Of a stretch of 28,007 nt of DNA, positions 8,601 to 15,022 are shown one piece after another. A program made the translations under genes and the position numbers. The DNA is taken from positions 1-28,007 of the IMG/VR virus record IMGVR_UViG_3300044617_000246; one strand, given 5' to 3'. This DNA comes from a virus. Numbering within the stretch: position 1 is the first letter of the stretch; each line of letters begins with the position of its first letter. The notes beneath the pieces were generated by a model. That model was not told the DNA's origin. It saw nothing but the letters and a program-made list of their open reading frames with translations, and did not search any database.

Positions 8601-11600
8601 TTCTAAAAGAATTGATTTTCCACTTGGATCTTTTCCATATCCTGGAGCAAACATTCCAGCTATGCCAGACTTGGCGCTCCAAGATGAGCGGCGCATAATA
8701 AACTCTTGACCCATCAATCCAGAGTTATCTCCAGTTAGTCTTGCCTTTTCTATTGCAGCTATAATATTTTGTGGAATAGGATTTTCTCTATTATCGCTTA
8801 AACGTATTCCTCTATAAAGAGTTCCGCTAAACTTCTTTGATAAAGTCTTCATGGCTTCTGTTGCACCAGGTGTATTTAATACTCCATAGTTACCAGCCAT
8901 ATATTGACGCAGAATATACTTTCCACGATCTTCCATTGTTCCAATTGGGAATTGTGGCATAACATTTTGTCTTGCAAATCTATCGTCTTTAAATAGAACT
9001 TCTCTTGTATATTCAGGATCTTTAGCATATGGTCTAGGAACCATAGATCTGCCAATTTGAAGAGGACCATGTAGTGGATCTTGGTTTCCTAATGTATATT
9101 GATATCCTGGTTGTCTGAATTGCATTTGTGGTTTCCATTTAGAAGTTAATCTAGAAATCGTAGATGCTGCTAATGAAGGTACTAGACCACCCATAACATA
9201 TCCTTGAACCATGCCGCCCATGTTGTATTTTCCATTTTGCGCTGGAACTGGAATGCTTCTTCCGCCTTGAGATGTAACTGCTCCACCCATCATTGGAACC
9301 ATTCCGCCATCATTAAACTTGTATCTATTAAGAAGAGCATTTCTCCAACTTGATCCACCACCAGTATAAGTTGTTGCAAGTGTTGAGAATCCCTTTGCCC
9401 ATGAAGGCATGTTCATTCCTATTGTTTTGGCCTCTGGCTGCCAGCTAAGCCTTCCGCTCTTTCTTCTAATCATTTGGCCCATACCAGATGAAGGAGATTC
9501 TCCATCTTTAAGAGCCCCAATTAAGCCACGAGCAATTGCATCTTCTTGAGAAATTTTGCCTTCAGCTCTAACGCTAAACATCTGTGACAATGCTGAAAAT
9601 AAATTCGATCTTCCGCCAGATTTAGAAGAATCAATTTTAATACCACGAGTAGCTGGCTTATAAATTGAGTTCATAAATCTTTCAAATGATCCTGGATCCT
9701 TTTTGCCGCCAAATACTTGGTCTGGATAAACTTGTTCAAATTTTGTTATTGCTTGAGAAAGTGCTTCTTGAGTTCTTCTAGATGCTTGAGTAACATCTCC
9801 TCCAAGCTTTTCTGTAGAACCAAGTATCAGGGAGTTTGGATTATATCCTTGATCTTGCATGGTTCTTAAAATTTGTGCAATTTCTCTTCCAGTTGCGCCG
9901 TTACCACTAGCATTAACCTTCTTGTTTAAAAAGTCTGGAAGATAAAGCATTAAGCCGCTTAGGTCTGTTGTAATATGAGACTTTTGAAGCTTGTTTGGAT
10001 TTATAATTAATCCGCCATTGTTGCGTTTCTGAATTGGAACAACAACTGCTTGTCCATCATTTAAGGCTCTCATGCCATTTGGATCTTGTTGTGCAACATC
10101 CTTTTTAATTACAAACTCTCCAGGAGTAAGCATTGCTGGAACTGTGTCTGTGTTTCCAAATCCTGGAACTTGATCTCCGTTATTAAAGAATACTTTTCCA
10201 CCCATGTTGAATCGCTTTGGTCTAGTTGTTTCAATTGAATAAGGAGCGCCAAATGTTTTAACTCCAAGCGATTGTGCAATCTTATTAAGCAAAGTTCTAT
10301 TTCTTGGTCTTGTAAGTTCCTTCATGTTTGCTTTACCAGATACTGGATCAAATGCTGGCTGGTTTACTAAAGGTAACTGAGTTAAATTAATGGTCCTTCC
10401 TTGTGTTGCAGCAACACCAGTTGCGACTTCACCCATCATTGATTCAACAGTTGCATTTAAAGCAGCAATTTTTGCTCTTGCTTGATCCATTGTTATTTTT
10501 CTTGCTTGAAGTTCTGCAACAATTTCAGCTGACTCTGCTGCCGCCATGTTAGTTAGCTGTGTCATTTCTGGAAGAAGTGCTTGATATGAATCAGAAAGTG
10601 ATTGTGTAATTAATCCAGTCGCTGCAACTTCACGCCTTAATAACTCAAGTTCCTGCTGTGACTGCATTCCCAATGCACCAGTCATTGAGTGGAACTTTGC
10701 CGCTTCTCCTGCGACAACTCCAGTTGAAACTCCACGTATTGAAGTTAGCCCTTCAACCTTTGGCAAATCTCCAGACATATACATCTGTGGGTTATTGCTA
10801 ATTTTTTGATTTACAAGTGGTGCTCCAGGAACAACTCCAAACATTGTTTGTGCAGCTTTTTCTTCTGCAGTCATTCTGCTAAGTGGATTTAAATGAGAAA
10901 ACGATCTAGTATCTCTTGGGCTCAAAAGAGGGTGTGTTGCAATAACTTCTCTTTCTCCCATATTCATTGCATTTCCAGCAACTGTTGAAATTACTGGCTG
11001 TGCTGATATTGTTCCAGAACTTGCTTTTCTACTTAGCTCATCTAACTCTATATTTAAGTTTGCTAATGCTTGTCCCAAAATATTTGCTGCTTTAGCATCA
11101 CTATAGAATGTTGCCTCCATAAGATTTCCAGCTTTTTGTGCAGCTAAAATTTCAGGAGTTAATAACTTCCATCCTTCTCCGCCCTTAAATAATGCTTTAA
11201 AATGTGCAACGCCCTTGATTATGTACCCAAAGAAGTTTGCAAGAACACCAGTTAACATAATTGCAGGTCCAGCTAAAGCTGTTAATCCTCCAACAAGTGT
11301 TAGTATCTTCTTAATTGGATCTGGGAGCTTTGCTCCAAAATCAATTACCTTATCAATAACTCCAATAAGAGCTGTTTGTATATTAAGAAAAGATTCGCCA
11401 ACTCCTGCAAGATCTGCCTTAAGTCCTTCAAGCGCTCTTCTATACTTACCAGAAGCAGATTCTGTAATCTGAGCTAATTCTCGACCAGCAACATTTGCTA
11501 AATCTTGACTGCTTGCCTTCATTAGATCAAGTACCTGTAAAGTCTGGCTTCCTTGCTTACCTAAGTTTTCAAAAAGAGCAGACATTCTTGCAAATTGAAA

Positions 11601-12917
11601 CTTACCGAATAGCTGTTCAATAGCTCTTGATTTTTGTAGGGGGTCAAGCTTATCTAATGATGCTTGTAGGTCTAACATCATAGCAGTTAAATTACCAGCA
11701 TTAGAGTTAACTATATCTTCAAGGCTTATTCCAAATCCTAGAAACTGCTCTTTGGCAACTTTTGTGGGGTTAATAAGAGAAGCTAATGATGACTTAATAG
11801 CGTTTGCACCTTCAGATGCATTTACTCCGCCCTCTTTCATTGCAGTTAAATACAATGCAAGGTCTTCTATAGTTCCGCCCAAGCTTTGAATAATCGGTCC
11901 AGCTTTTGGAATTGCTTCAACAAGGTCTGCTAGAGATGTAGATGTCTGGTTTTCAACTGCGTTTAAAAAGTTAATCGATTCAGTAAGCTGTTCTGTATTT
12001 TGCTTAAAAGCTGTTTGAATTGAAAGAGTTGCTTTCATTGCTTCTTGTCTATCAACTTCACCAAGGATTGCAAGTCTAGTTGTTTCTTGAGTTGATTTGA
12101 TTAAGTCTTCGCCCTCTTTTCCTGTTGCGGCAATGTCTGCTGCTAAAGATATGGTTTCTGTATATGATGCACCGTAAGCCTGAGCTAACTCTTTTGCTGT
12201 CTGGGCAACTTCTTTTCTTACTTTAGCTAAATCTGTTGCTGATGTTTGCGCTACTCCGCCATAAACCTTTGTTAAACGAACAAGCTCTTGATCGGCAACT
12301 TTAAATGCGTCTGCTGCTGCTTTTCCAAAAGCAGCCAGTGGAAGCGTTAGCCCTACTGTTAGCTGACGTCCAGCCCACTGTGTATTTTTACCCCAGTTAA
12401 TAAGTTGTACTCCGCCATCCTGAATAACTTTATTCATAATTTGCATTTCTTGCTTAAGCAGAGCTGTTTTGCTTTTTGTTAAATCTAAGCCTCTAGGAAC
12501 CTGAACATTGAATTGCATAAGCCCTTCAGCGTTTCTACCTAATGGCTGAAGAATAGAATTTTGTAATTGTACCTGTTGTTTTGCAAGATCTCTAATTAAT
12601 CCGCCTGCTGTTCTTTGATGATTTTGCCAGGTTGAATAATAGTCTCTTAACTTTAGCTTTCCAGAGTCAAGGTTTTTTCCAAACTTTTCTACATCTGAGG
12701 AAAGGCTGACAAAGTGTGTTGAGAATTGTCCAGTGCTTCTTAATGTAGAAGCAAAGTTTTGTTGGATCTTTGCTGCTTGTAATGCTAAAGCTTTATCTGT
12801 GCTTACGAGTGTTTGTTTTAATTGGGCAAGATTAGTAGTGACCTTATTGACATTTGCAATAAGATCTGAAAAGTCAGCATTAGCGACTATATTGGTGACT
12901 ATGTTTTCATCAGCCAT
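5694..12917 (-). CDS. Tape measure protein with embedded ADP-ribosyltransferase-like domain
   Basis: At 2,407 residues this is the tail length ruler, packed in the tube and released into the host at infection. Residues about 200-440 match the TP901-type tape measure core (helical, Ala/Thr-rich, with LAQAYGASYTETISLAADI). Hydrophobic segments lie at about 535-575 and 1565-1640, and a charged coiled coil at about 1976-2105. GG-containing linkers typical of tape measures recur (MGGKV, PAMLTPGEFVI near 926, VGENGPEIFVP near 1521, SDSIPAMLSNGEYVI near 2302). Between them sit two non-helical segments. Residues 970-1200 are unrecognised. Residues about 1320-1505 resemble an ADP-ribosyltransferase: KYILRQYMAGNYGVLNT helix, LYRGIRL (R1369), SSWSAKSGIAGMF (S1412, S1414) and SEHESIFGGKFKV (E1475, E1477). 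The upstream AAAGGGG is 12 bases from the ATG, so initiation may depend on coupling to the chaperone stop nine bases away. Confidence 0.92.
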   Translation of the reverse strand: MADENIVTNIVANADFSDLIANVNKVTTNLAQLKQTLVSTDKALALQAAKIQQNFASTLRSTGQFSTHFVSLSSDVEKFGKNLDSGKLKLRDYYSTWQNHQRTAGGLIRDLAKQQVQLQNSILQPLGRNAEGLMQFNVQVPRGLDLTKSKTALLKQEMQIMNKVIQDGGVQLINWGKNTQWAGRQLTVGLTLPLAAFGKAAADAFKVADQELVRLTKVYGGVAQTSATDLAKVRKEVAQTAKELAQAYGASYTETISLAADIAATGKEGEDLIKSTQETTRLAILGEVDRQEAMKATLSIQTAFKQNTEQLTESINFLNAVENQTSTSLADLVEAIPKAGPIIQSLGGTIEDLALYLTAMKEGGVNASEGANAIKSSLASLINPTKVAKEQFLGFGISLEDIVNSNAGNLTAMMLDLQASLDKLDPLQKSRAIEQLFGKFQFARMSALFENLGKQGSQTLQVLDLMKASSQDLANVAGRELAQITESASGKYRRALEGLKADLAGVGESFLNIQTALIGVIDKVIDFGAKLPDPIKKILTLVGGLTALAGPAIMLTGVLANFFGYIIKGVAHFKALFKGGEGWKLLTPEILAAQKAGNLMEATFYSDAKAANILGQALANLNIELDELSRKASSGTISAQPVISTVAGNAMNMGEREVIATHPLLSPRDTRSFSHLNPLSRMTAEEKAAQTMFGVVPGAPLVNQKISNNPQMYMSGDLPKVEGLTSIRGVSTGVVAGEAAKFHSMTGALGMQSQQELELLRREVAATGLITQSLSDSYQALLPEMTQLTNMAAAESAEIVAELQARKITMDQARAKIAALNATVESMMGEVATGVAATQGRTINLTQLPLVNQPAFDPVSGKANMKELTRPRNRTLLNKIAQSLGVKTFGAPYSIETTRPKRFNMGGKVFFNNGDQVPGFGNTDTVPAMLTPGEFVIKKDVAQQDPNGMRALNDGQAVVVPIQKRNNGGLIINPNKLQKSHITTDLSGLMLYLPDFLNKKVNASGNGATGREIAQILRTMQDQGYNPNSLILGSTEKLGGDVTQASRRTQEALSQAITKFEQVYPDQVFGGKKDPGSFERFMNSIYKPATRGIKIDSSKSGGRSNLFSALSQMFSVRAEGKISQEDAIARGLIGALKDGESPSSGMGQMIRRKSGRLSWQPEAKTIGMNMPSWAKGFSTLATTYTGGGSSWRNALLNRYKFNDGGMVPMMGGAVTSQGGRSIPVPAQNGKYNMGGMVQGYVMGGLVPSLAASTISRLTSKWKPQMQFRQPGYQYTLGNQDPLHGPLQIGRSMVPRPYAKDPEYTREVLFKDDRFARQNVMPQFPIGTMEDRGKYILRQYMAGNYGVLNTPGATEAMKTLSKKFSGTLYRGIRLSDNRENPIPQNIIAAIEKARLTGDNSGLMGQEFIMRRSSWSAKSGIAGMFAPGYGKDPSGKSILLEANVKNRNVVPASEIFPDVKFAPPFGQKLTTNNYRSEHESIFGGKFKVVGFSGGKLQLETVVDGARAMGGPVNSGRPYLVGENGPEIFVPRNSGGIIPGYQEGGAVGAFTAGLRNPYGKGIASSMAGKQMGFGAQMGLGMAGGIAGQMVGGNAGMAIMMASNILPMMTALKGFGGLIPSVTKVAGILGRLTIPGAVIGGLTAAVMLVNKFRRDAENAGEVNRAMFGGTKDQLAEVGISYTSVSERIKAVREELELTKARAESNYQSMTSSGVPGLNLTITQLKEGIKDAKENAKDTVDLFNNVDSARVNDLAVSMKAQYVSLGMSVQDATNKIFTLVSASNKSSQALSAITSTGFKEIKDRASAATTSVKMLGKVVSDKSLFNVEEFATGLDAVLNNLNSYMDSLVGTKVDGNMITEADAFKKTIGEIKNIKSATQKIDKENLQELKKQDLVLGSMLSNSESILSVFAKYRLYLSGLSDVIDIGAMSGDSAIAAASGFEALQSAAKDVVGETAIGKAAAAAKKAALDAAKASSNAQKIDASYYDQAIKNKQKLIDKLEEERKKRLAILEIQERSQDFETSIKQAQIKYQEALASGNMAQAASEQLNIQKLRSDRERELARNSINEKADADRKILEDEIQALQDKKDALQKSVADTAKRSTDTAAQSAELDTLMTSVANIAAKFAGSPNKGVKQIMDVLAKAQEAGGEQKKAADKMIKDFTGRKAYDGREIREINPYQAMMNELGSKATTTAKADGTFAAAVDLFIQAVRDFKEIVPTIGDKGKFGGNTPTVKAPTFKDAVKQGSLSQSQYNSPSGANYKLFKYNGKTYAVDSVGVPYEFNVNTNTLGKRAKMAMGGYISGAGNGTSDSIPAMLSNGEYVINAKSVQAAGIPMLDRINKMAMGGPVYNIPAYSMGGRVKYNAGGLANSSNSLYNINVTLNGTDLSPDDVANAIERKMRMREATIGRGRNY

Positions 12918-12926
12918 TTATATGTG

Positions 12927-13292
12927 CTACCCCTTTTCGTATCCTAATCCTGCTCCAATTCCAAAGCCTGCGCTTGCTGCTAACTGTCCTTGTAGTGAAA
13001 CTATATCATCACCACTAGCATTTATACCAAGTGCCCGTCTCTGAACATCTTCGAAGGAAGGACCTTCTTCTTCTGAATCTTCTTTTCCAAGATCTACACC
13101 TTGTATAGAAGCCAAGAATCTTCTTTTTTCTGACTCAGTCTTTTGCATTGATTTTAAAGTTTGAATCAGTTCTGGCATTGAAAGACTTTCTTCTAGTTCT
13201 TCGTAATTCTTCCAGTGTCCTAAAAGAAAAACTTCACCCTCTAAAGCGGCTAAATCTAGTTCTGACCAGCCAGAACCGCTGCCGCTAGAAGG
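12927..13292 (-). CDS. Tail assembly chaperone, frameshifted C-terminal part (T of GT)
   Basis: This frame is reached by a -1 slip from the upstream chaperone gene at CCCAAAC (13298-13292). It adds 121 codons to the first 99 residues, giving a fusion of about 220 residues. The frame is open from 13307, begins with a Ser/Gly linker (PSSGSGSGWSELDLAAL), continues with LLGHWKNYEELEE and ends in a GIGAGLGYEKG tail. The ATG at 13178 inside it has no convincing Shine-Dalgarno, so I do not regard the 83-residue version as a separate gene. In lambda and many siphoviruses the T extension of the GT fusion recruits tube protein onto the tape measure; the same role is expected here. It ends nine bases before the tape measure start. 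Confidence 0.85.
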   Translation of the reverse strand, partial: PSSGSGSGWSELDLAALEGEVFLLGHWKNYEELEESLSMPELIQTLKSMQKTESEKRRFLASIQGVDLGKEDSEEEGPSFEDVQRRALGINASGDDIVSLQGQLAASAGFGIGAGLGYEKG

Positions 13293-13298
13293 TTTGGG
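13245..13298 (-). promoter_or_regulatory. Programmed -1 ribosomal frameshift site with stimulatory hairpin
   Basis: The slippery heptamer C CCA AAC (13298-13292) is in the correct phase in the upstream chaperone frame, so both tRNAs can re-pair as CCC AAA. Five bases downstream, AGCGGC (13286-13281) pairs with GCCGCT (13250-13245). Inside it GTTCTG (13276-13271) pairs with CAGAAC (13264-13259) around a six-base loop. Spacing and structure fit a classical -1 stimulator. The zero-frame stop (TAG 13258-13256) lies inside the hairpin region. Confidence 0.85.
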
Positions 13299-13588
13299 TC
13301 GTCCATCTTAATCCCACCGCATACTTCAAGGATGCGATTGATTGTGGGTACGTCTAATGCGTCTTCGAGTGCATCTCTATTTGCTACCAATTCTGGCAAC
13401 TGCTTTTCTAGTGCAACCGCACAGGCATCAATAAGGATGTCTAATGTTTCATCTTCTGATGTTGTATTTGCGGTTCTCTGAATTGCCGCCATAAACTTTC
13501 TTAGCTCTTTGATTGTAAGGGGCTTTAGCTTTACCTTAGCACCGTTTTGTAATTCAATTTCTTCTACGTCGTAGATTGTAGTAGCCAA
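13256..13588 (-). CDS. Tail assembly chaperone (G-type)
   Basis: This 110-residue protein coats and solubilises the tape measure during tail assembly. It has the usual pattern for this family: a short beta N-terminus (YDVEEIELQNGAKVKLKPLT), a basic helix (IKELRKFMAAIQR), an acidic helical middle, and a C-terminus rich in Ala and Leu (NLLAAAVLAGQN). It lies directly before the tape measure and contains the slippery site near codons 98-99 for the longer GT form. The start is TTG at 13588; it is decided by AGGAGG five bases upstream. A promoter precedes it and the terminator of the tube gene lies just beyond that. Confidence 0.88.
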   Translation of the reverse strand: MATTIYDVEEIELQNGAKVKLKPLTIKELRKFMAAIQRTANTTSEDETLDILIDACAVALEKQLPELVANRDALEDALDVPTINRILEVCGGIKMDDPNLLAAAVLAGQN

Positions 13589-13614
13589 TTTATCCTCCTA
13601 GGATTGTCTTAATT

Positions 13615-13643
13615 ATTATAACAAAACACGCTTACTAATACAA
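13615..13643 (-). promoter_or_regulatory. Promoter for chaperone/tape measure operon
   Basis: TTGTAT (13643-13638), a 17-base spacer and a perfect TATAAT (13620-13615) form a sigma70-type promoter on the minus strand. The predicted start near 13608 leaves a short leader containing the AGGAGG of the chaperone gene. The -35 box directly abuts the terminator that ends the tube gene. Confidence 0.65.
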
Positions 13644-13644
13644 G

Positions 13645-13675
13645 CAGAAAACCCCCAAATTAATGGGGGTTTCTG
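13645..13675 (-). terminator. Intrinsic terminator after major tail protein gene
   Basis: On the minus strand ACCCCC... no: read as minus RNA, the stem AAACCCCCA pairs with TGGGGGTTT around the loop TTAATT, followed by a T-rich TTTTC run overlapping the stem end. Flanking CAG and CTG extend the stem across a one-base bulge. It lies 57 bases upstream of the chaperone start and 20-odd bases after the tube stop codon. Sequence and loop closely match the terminator at 17673-17698. Confidence 0.8.
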
Positions 13676-13696
13676 TTAATCTAATTTATATAGATA

Positions 13697-14404
13697 TTAT
13701 GAGTAAACTCGGTCAATAATCTTACCGTACTCTGAACCAGCGTATGCTGACTCTGGGAGTAGACGGAATGTTACTGGGAATGTTGTTGGAGTGTTACGTG
13801 CCAACGAGAATTGTGACTGCTGTACAGATAGAACACGACGTGCATAGTATACACGCTCATTCTTTGTGTAAGATGCGATATTGTATTCTGGAGCTGGTCC
13901 AACTGCCACGAGCTGACGCTCTACTGGTGCTGAAAGAAGTGCTCCTGCTGCAAGACCTAATTGCTTAGGTGTTGAAGAAGTTGGATCTGCAGATGTTAAT
14001 GTCTCATCTCCTGTAACTGTTGTTACTGATCCACCTGAAATTGTTCCTGGCTGTCCAAAAACTGCGAGTACGTTCTCAAGAACGCCTTCCGCCATTTCTG
14101 TTGCAATCATAACTTCCATAGACTCCTTGAAAAGCTTTGCGCTATCAAGAAGCTGATCTACTGTTACATTTCCATAAGTTGGGTTGTATGTAATCTGAAG
14201 ACCGTTGTTTGTGAATCCAACATTTCTCCATTTAGCTGTTGCTGCATTCAAAGTATCTGTGTAAGATGCTGTTGTTGAGAATGACTCCTTGTTTGAACCC
14301 ACTGTTGGGTCAAGTGAAGAATCTCCTGTGGTAGCAACGCTAAGGAATAATGGTGAAGCACCAACAATGATGTTCTTTGCATTATTTGCGGCTGAAATTG
14401 CCAT
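13697..14404 (-). CDS. Major tail protein (tail tube)
   Basis: This 235-residue protein is the probable tube subunit. It sits between the tail completion genes and the chaperones, has the strongest Shine-Dalgarno in the region (AGGAGG, nine bases before ATG), and has its own terminator, as expected of a very abundant protein. It is beta-rich and Thr/Ser-rich with an N-terminal VGASPLFLSVATTGD strand, a VGFTNNGLQITYNPTYGNVT segment typical of tube sandwiches, one helical stretch (LLDSAKLFKESMEVMIATEM) and a C-terminal TFPVTFRLLPES strand. The assignment rests on gene order, length and pattern. Confidence 0.85.
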   Translation of the reverse strand: MAISAANNAKNIIVGASPLFLSVATTGDSSLDPTVGSNKESFSTTASYTDTLNAATAKWRNVGFTNNGLQITYNPTYGNVTVDQLLDSAKLFKESMEVMIATEMAEGVLENVLAVFGQPGTISGGSVTTVTGDETLTSADPTSSTPKQLGLAAGALLSAPVERQLVAVGPAPEYNIASYTKNERVYYARRVLSVQQSQFSLARNTPTTFPVTFRLLPESAYAGSEYGKIIDRVYS

Positions 14405-14489
14405 ATTGTTTTACCTCCTGTTATTTCAAAATCATAAATAAAATCTATCAAAGCTGGCTAGGCTGTCTTTCCTCTTGGTATAATAATAG
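14405..14489 (-). promoter_or_regulatory. Leader and candidate promoter of the major tail protein gene
   Basis: This gap after the 14490-14509 hairpin holds a -10-like TATGAT (minus strand, about 14433-14438) without a clear -35 at the standard spacing, and an alternative TTGATA-N17-TGAAAT pair. The strong AGGAGG of the tube gene lies at its end. The presence of a promoter is plausible from the adjacent hairpin and abundant product but not certain. Confidence 0.35.
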
Positions 14490-14509
14490 GCCTTTTTGGG
14501 TAAAAAGGC
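14490..14509 (-). terminator. Hairpin after tail terminator-like gene, possible terminator
   Basis: A perfect eight-base stem, GCCTTTTT with AAAAAGGC around ACCC, starts three bases after the stop codon of the 169-residue gene. Downstream on the minus strand comes CTATTATTAT, which is only moderately T-rich, so this may be a weak terminator or an RNA-processing/stability hairpin. Confidence 0.5.
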
Positions 14510-14512
14510 AAA

Positions 14513-15022
14513 CTAAATAAATCTACCGTCTGCCCCTGCAGATCTTGCATACTTGATTTCTAAGATTATGTCTGTTGACAAAAATCCCTGCATTTCCTGA
14601 GATGGCTCGGTTGGGGACATGTCTGCAATGAATATGCTATAGAACTGAAATTTGTCTGATAGGCCTGTCCAATTATTGACATCTCTTGCTGACTCATCTA
14701 CCCTTCTAAATTCATCTACCATGAAGTTTCTAATCTCATTGATATCAGATATATCTGTTGAGTAGACTGTAAATAGTATTTGCTCACAGCATATAGCCCA
14801 TAGGTCTTCATATGACATCCCTATTTTGTCATAGACAATATGCTTCTTGCCGCTCAAGAATTGATTTAGTTCAGGTACTTGCTGGACGGGAATAATAGGA
14901 ACTGTAATCTCTCCTATATTATCACTATAGTAATCATCCTCATTAAATATTTCTGTATCTTTTAGCCGCTTCCAAATGTACTTTCGTAATTCAAGCATTG
15001 CGTCTAATTTATAATTAACCAT
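14513..15022 (-). CDS. Tail terminator/tail completion protein
   Basis: This 169-residue protein lies immediately before the tube gene, the normal place of the tail terminator (gpU-like) that caps the tube for head joining. It has an N-terminal helix (AMLELRKYIWKRLKDTEIF), a central IVYDKIGMSYEDLWAICCEQ, which fits the conserved strand-helix of such proteins, and a C-terminal beta strand (LSTDIILEIKYAR). GGAGG lies six bases before the ATG, and the start shares a base with the upstream stop (TAATG). The function is inferred from position and secondary-structure pattern. Confidence 0.7.
   Translation of the reverse strand: MVNYKLDAMLELRKYIWKRLKDTEIFNEDDYYSDNIGEITVPIIPVQQVPELNQFLSGKKHIVYDKIGMSYEDLWAICCEQILFTVYSTDISDINEIRNFMVDEFRRVDESARDVNNWTGLSDKFQFYSIFIADMSPTEPSQEMQGFLSTDIILEIKYARSAGADGRFI

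Noticed and set aside
9795-9806. GGAGGAG followed closely by ATG inside the tape measure gene
   Set aside because: The spacing is only about two bases and the ATG is out of frame with no meaningful product.
12927-13178. Independent 83-residue gene before the tape measure
   Set aside because: Its ATG lacks a clear Shine-Dalgarno, and the frame extends upstream to a canonical -1 slippery site, so it is the C-terminal part of a frameshift fusion.
14476-14489. Plus-strand TATAAT near 14480
   Set aside because: No plus-strand gene follows; the bases are the reverse complement of the T-rich tract after the minus-strand hairpin.
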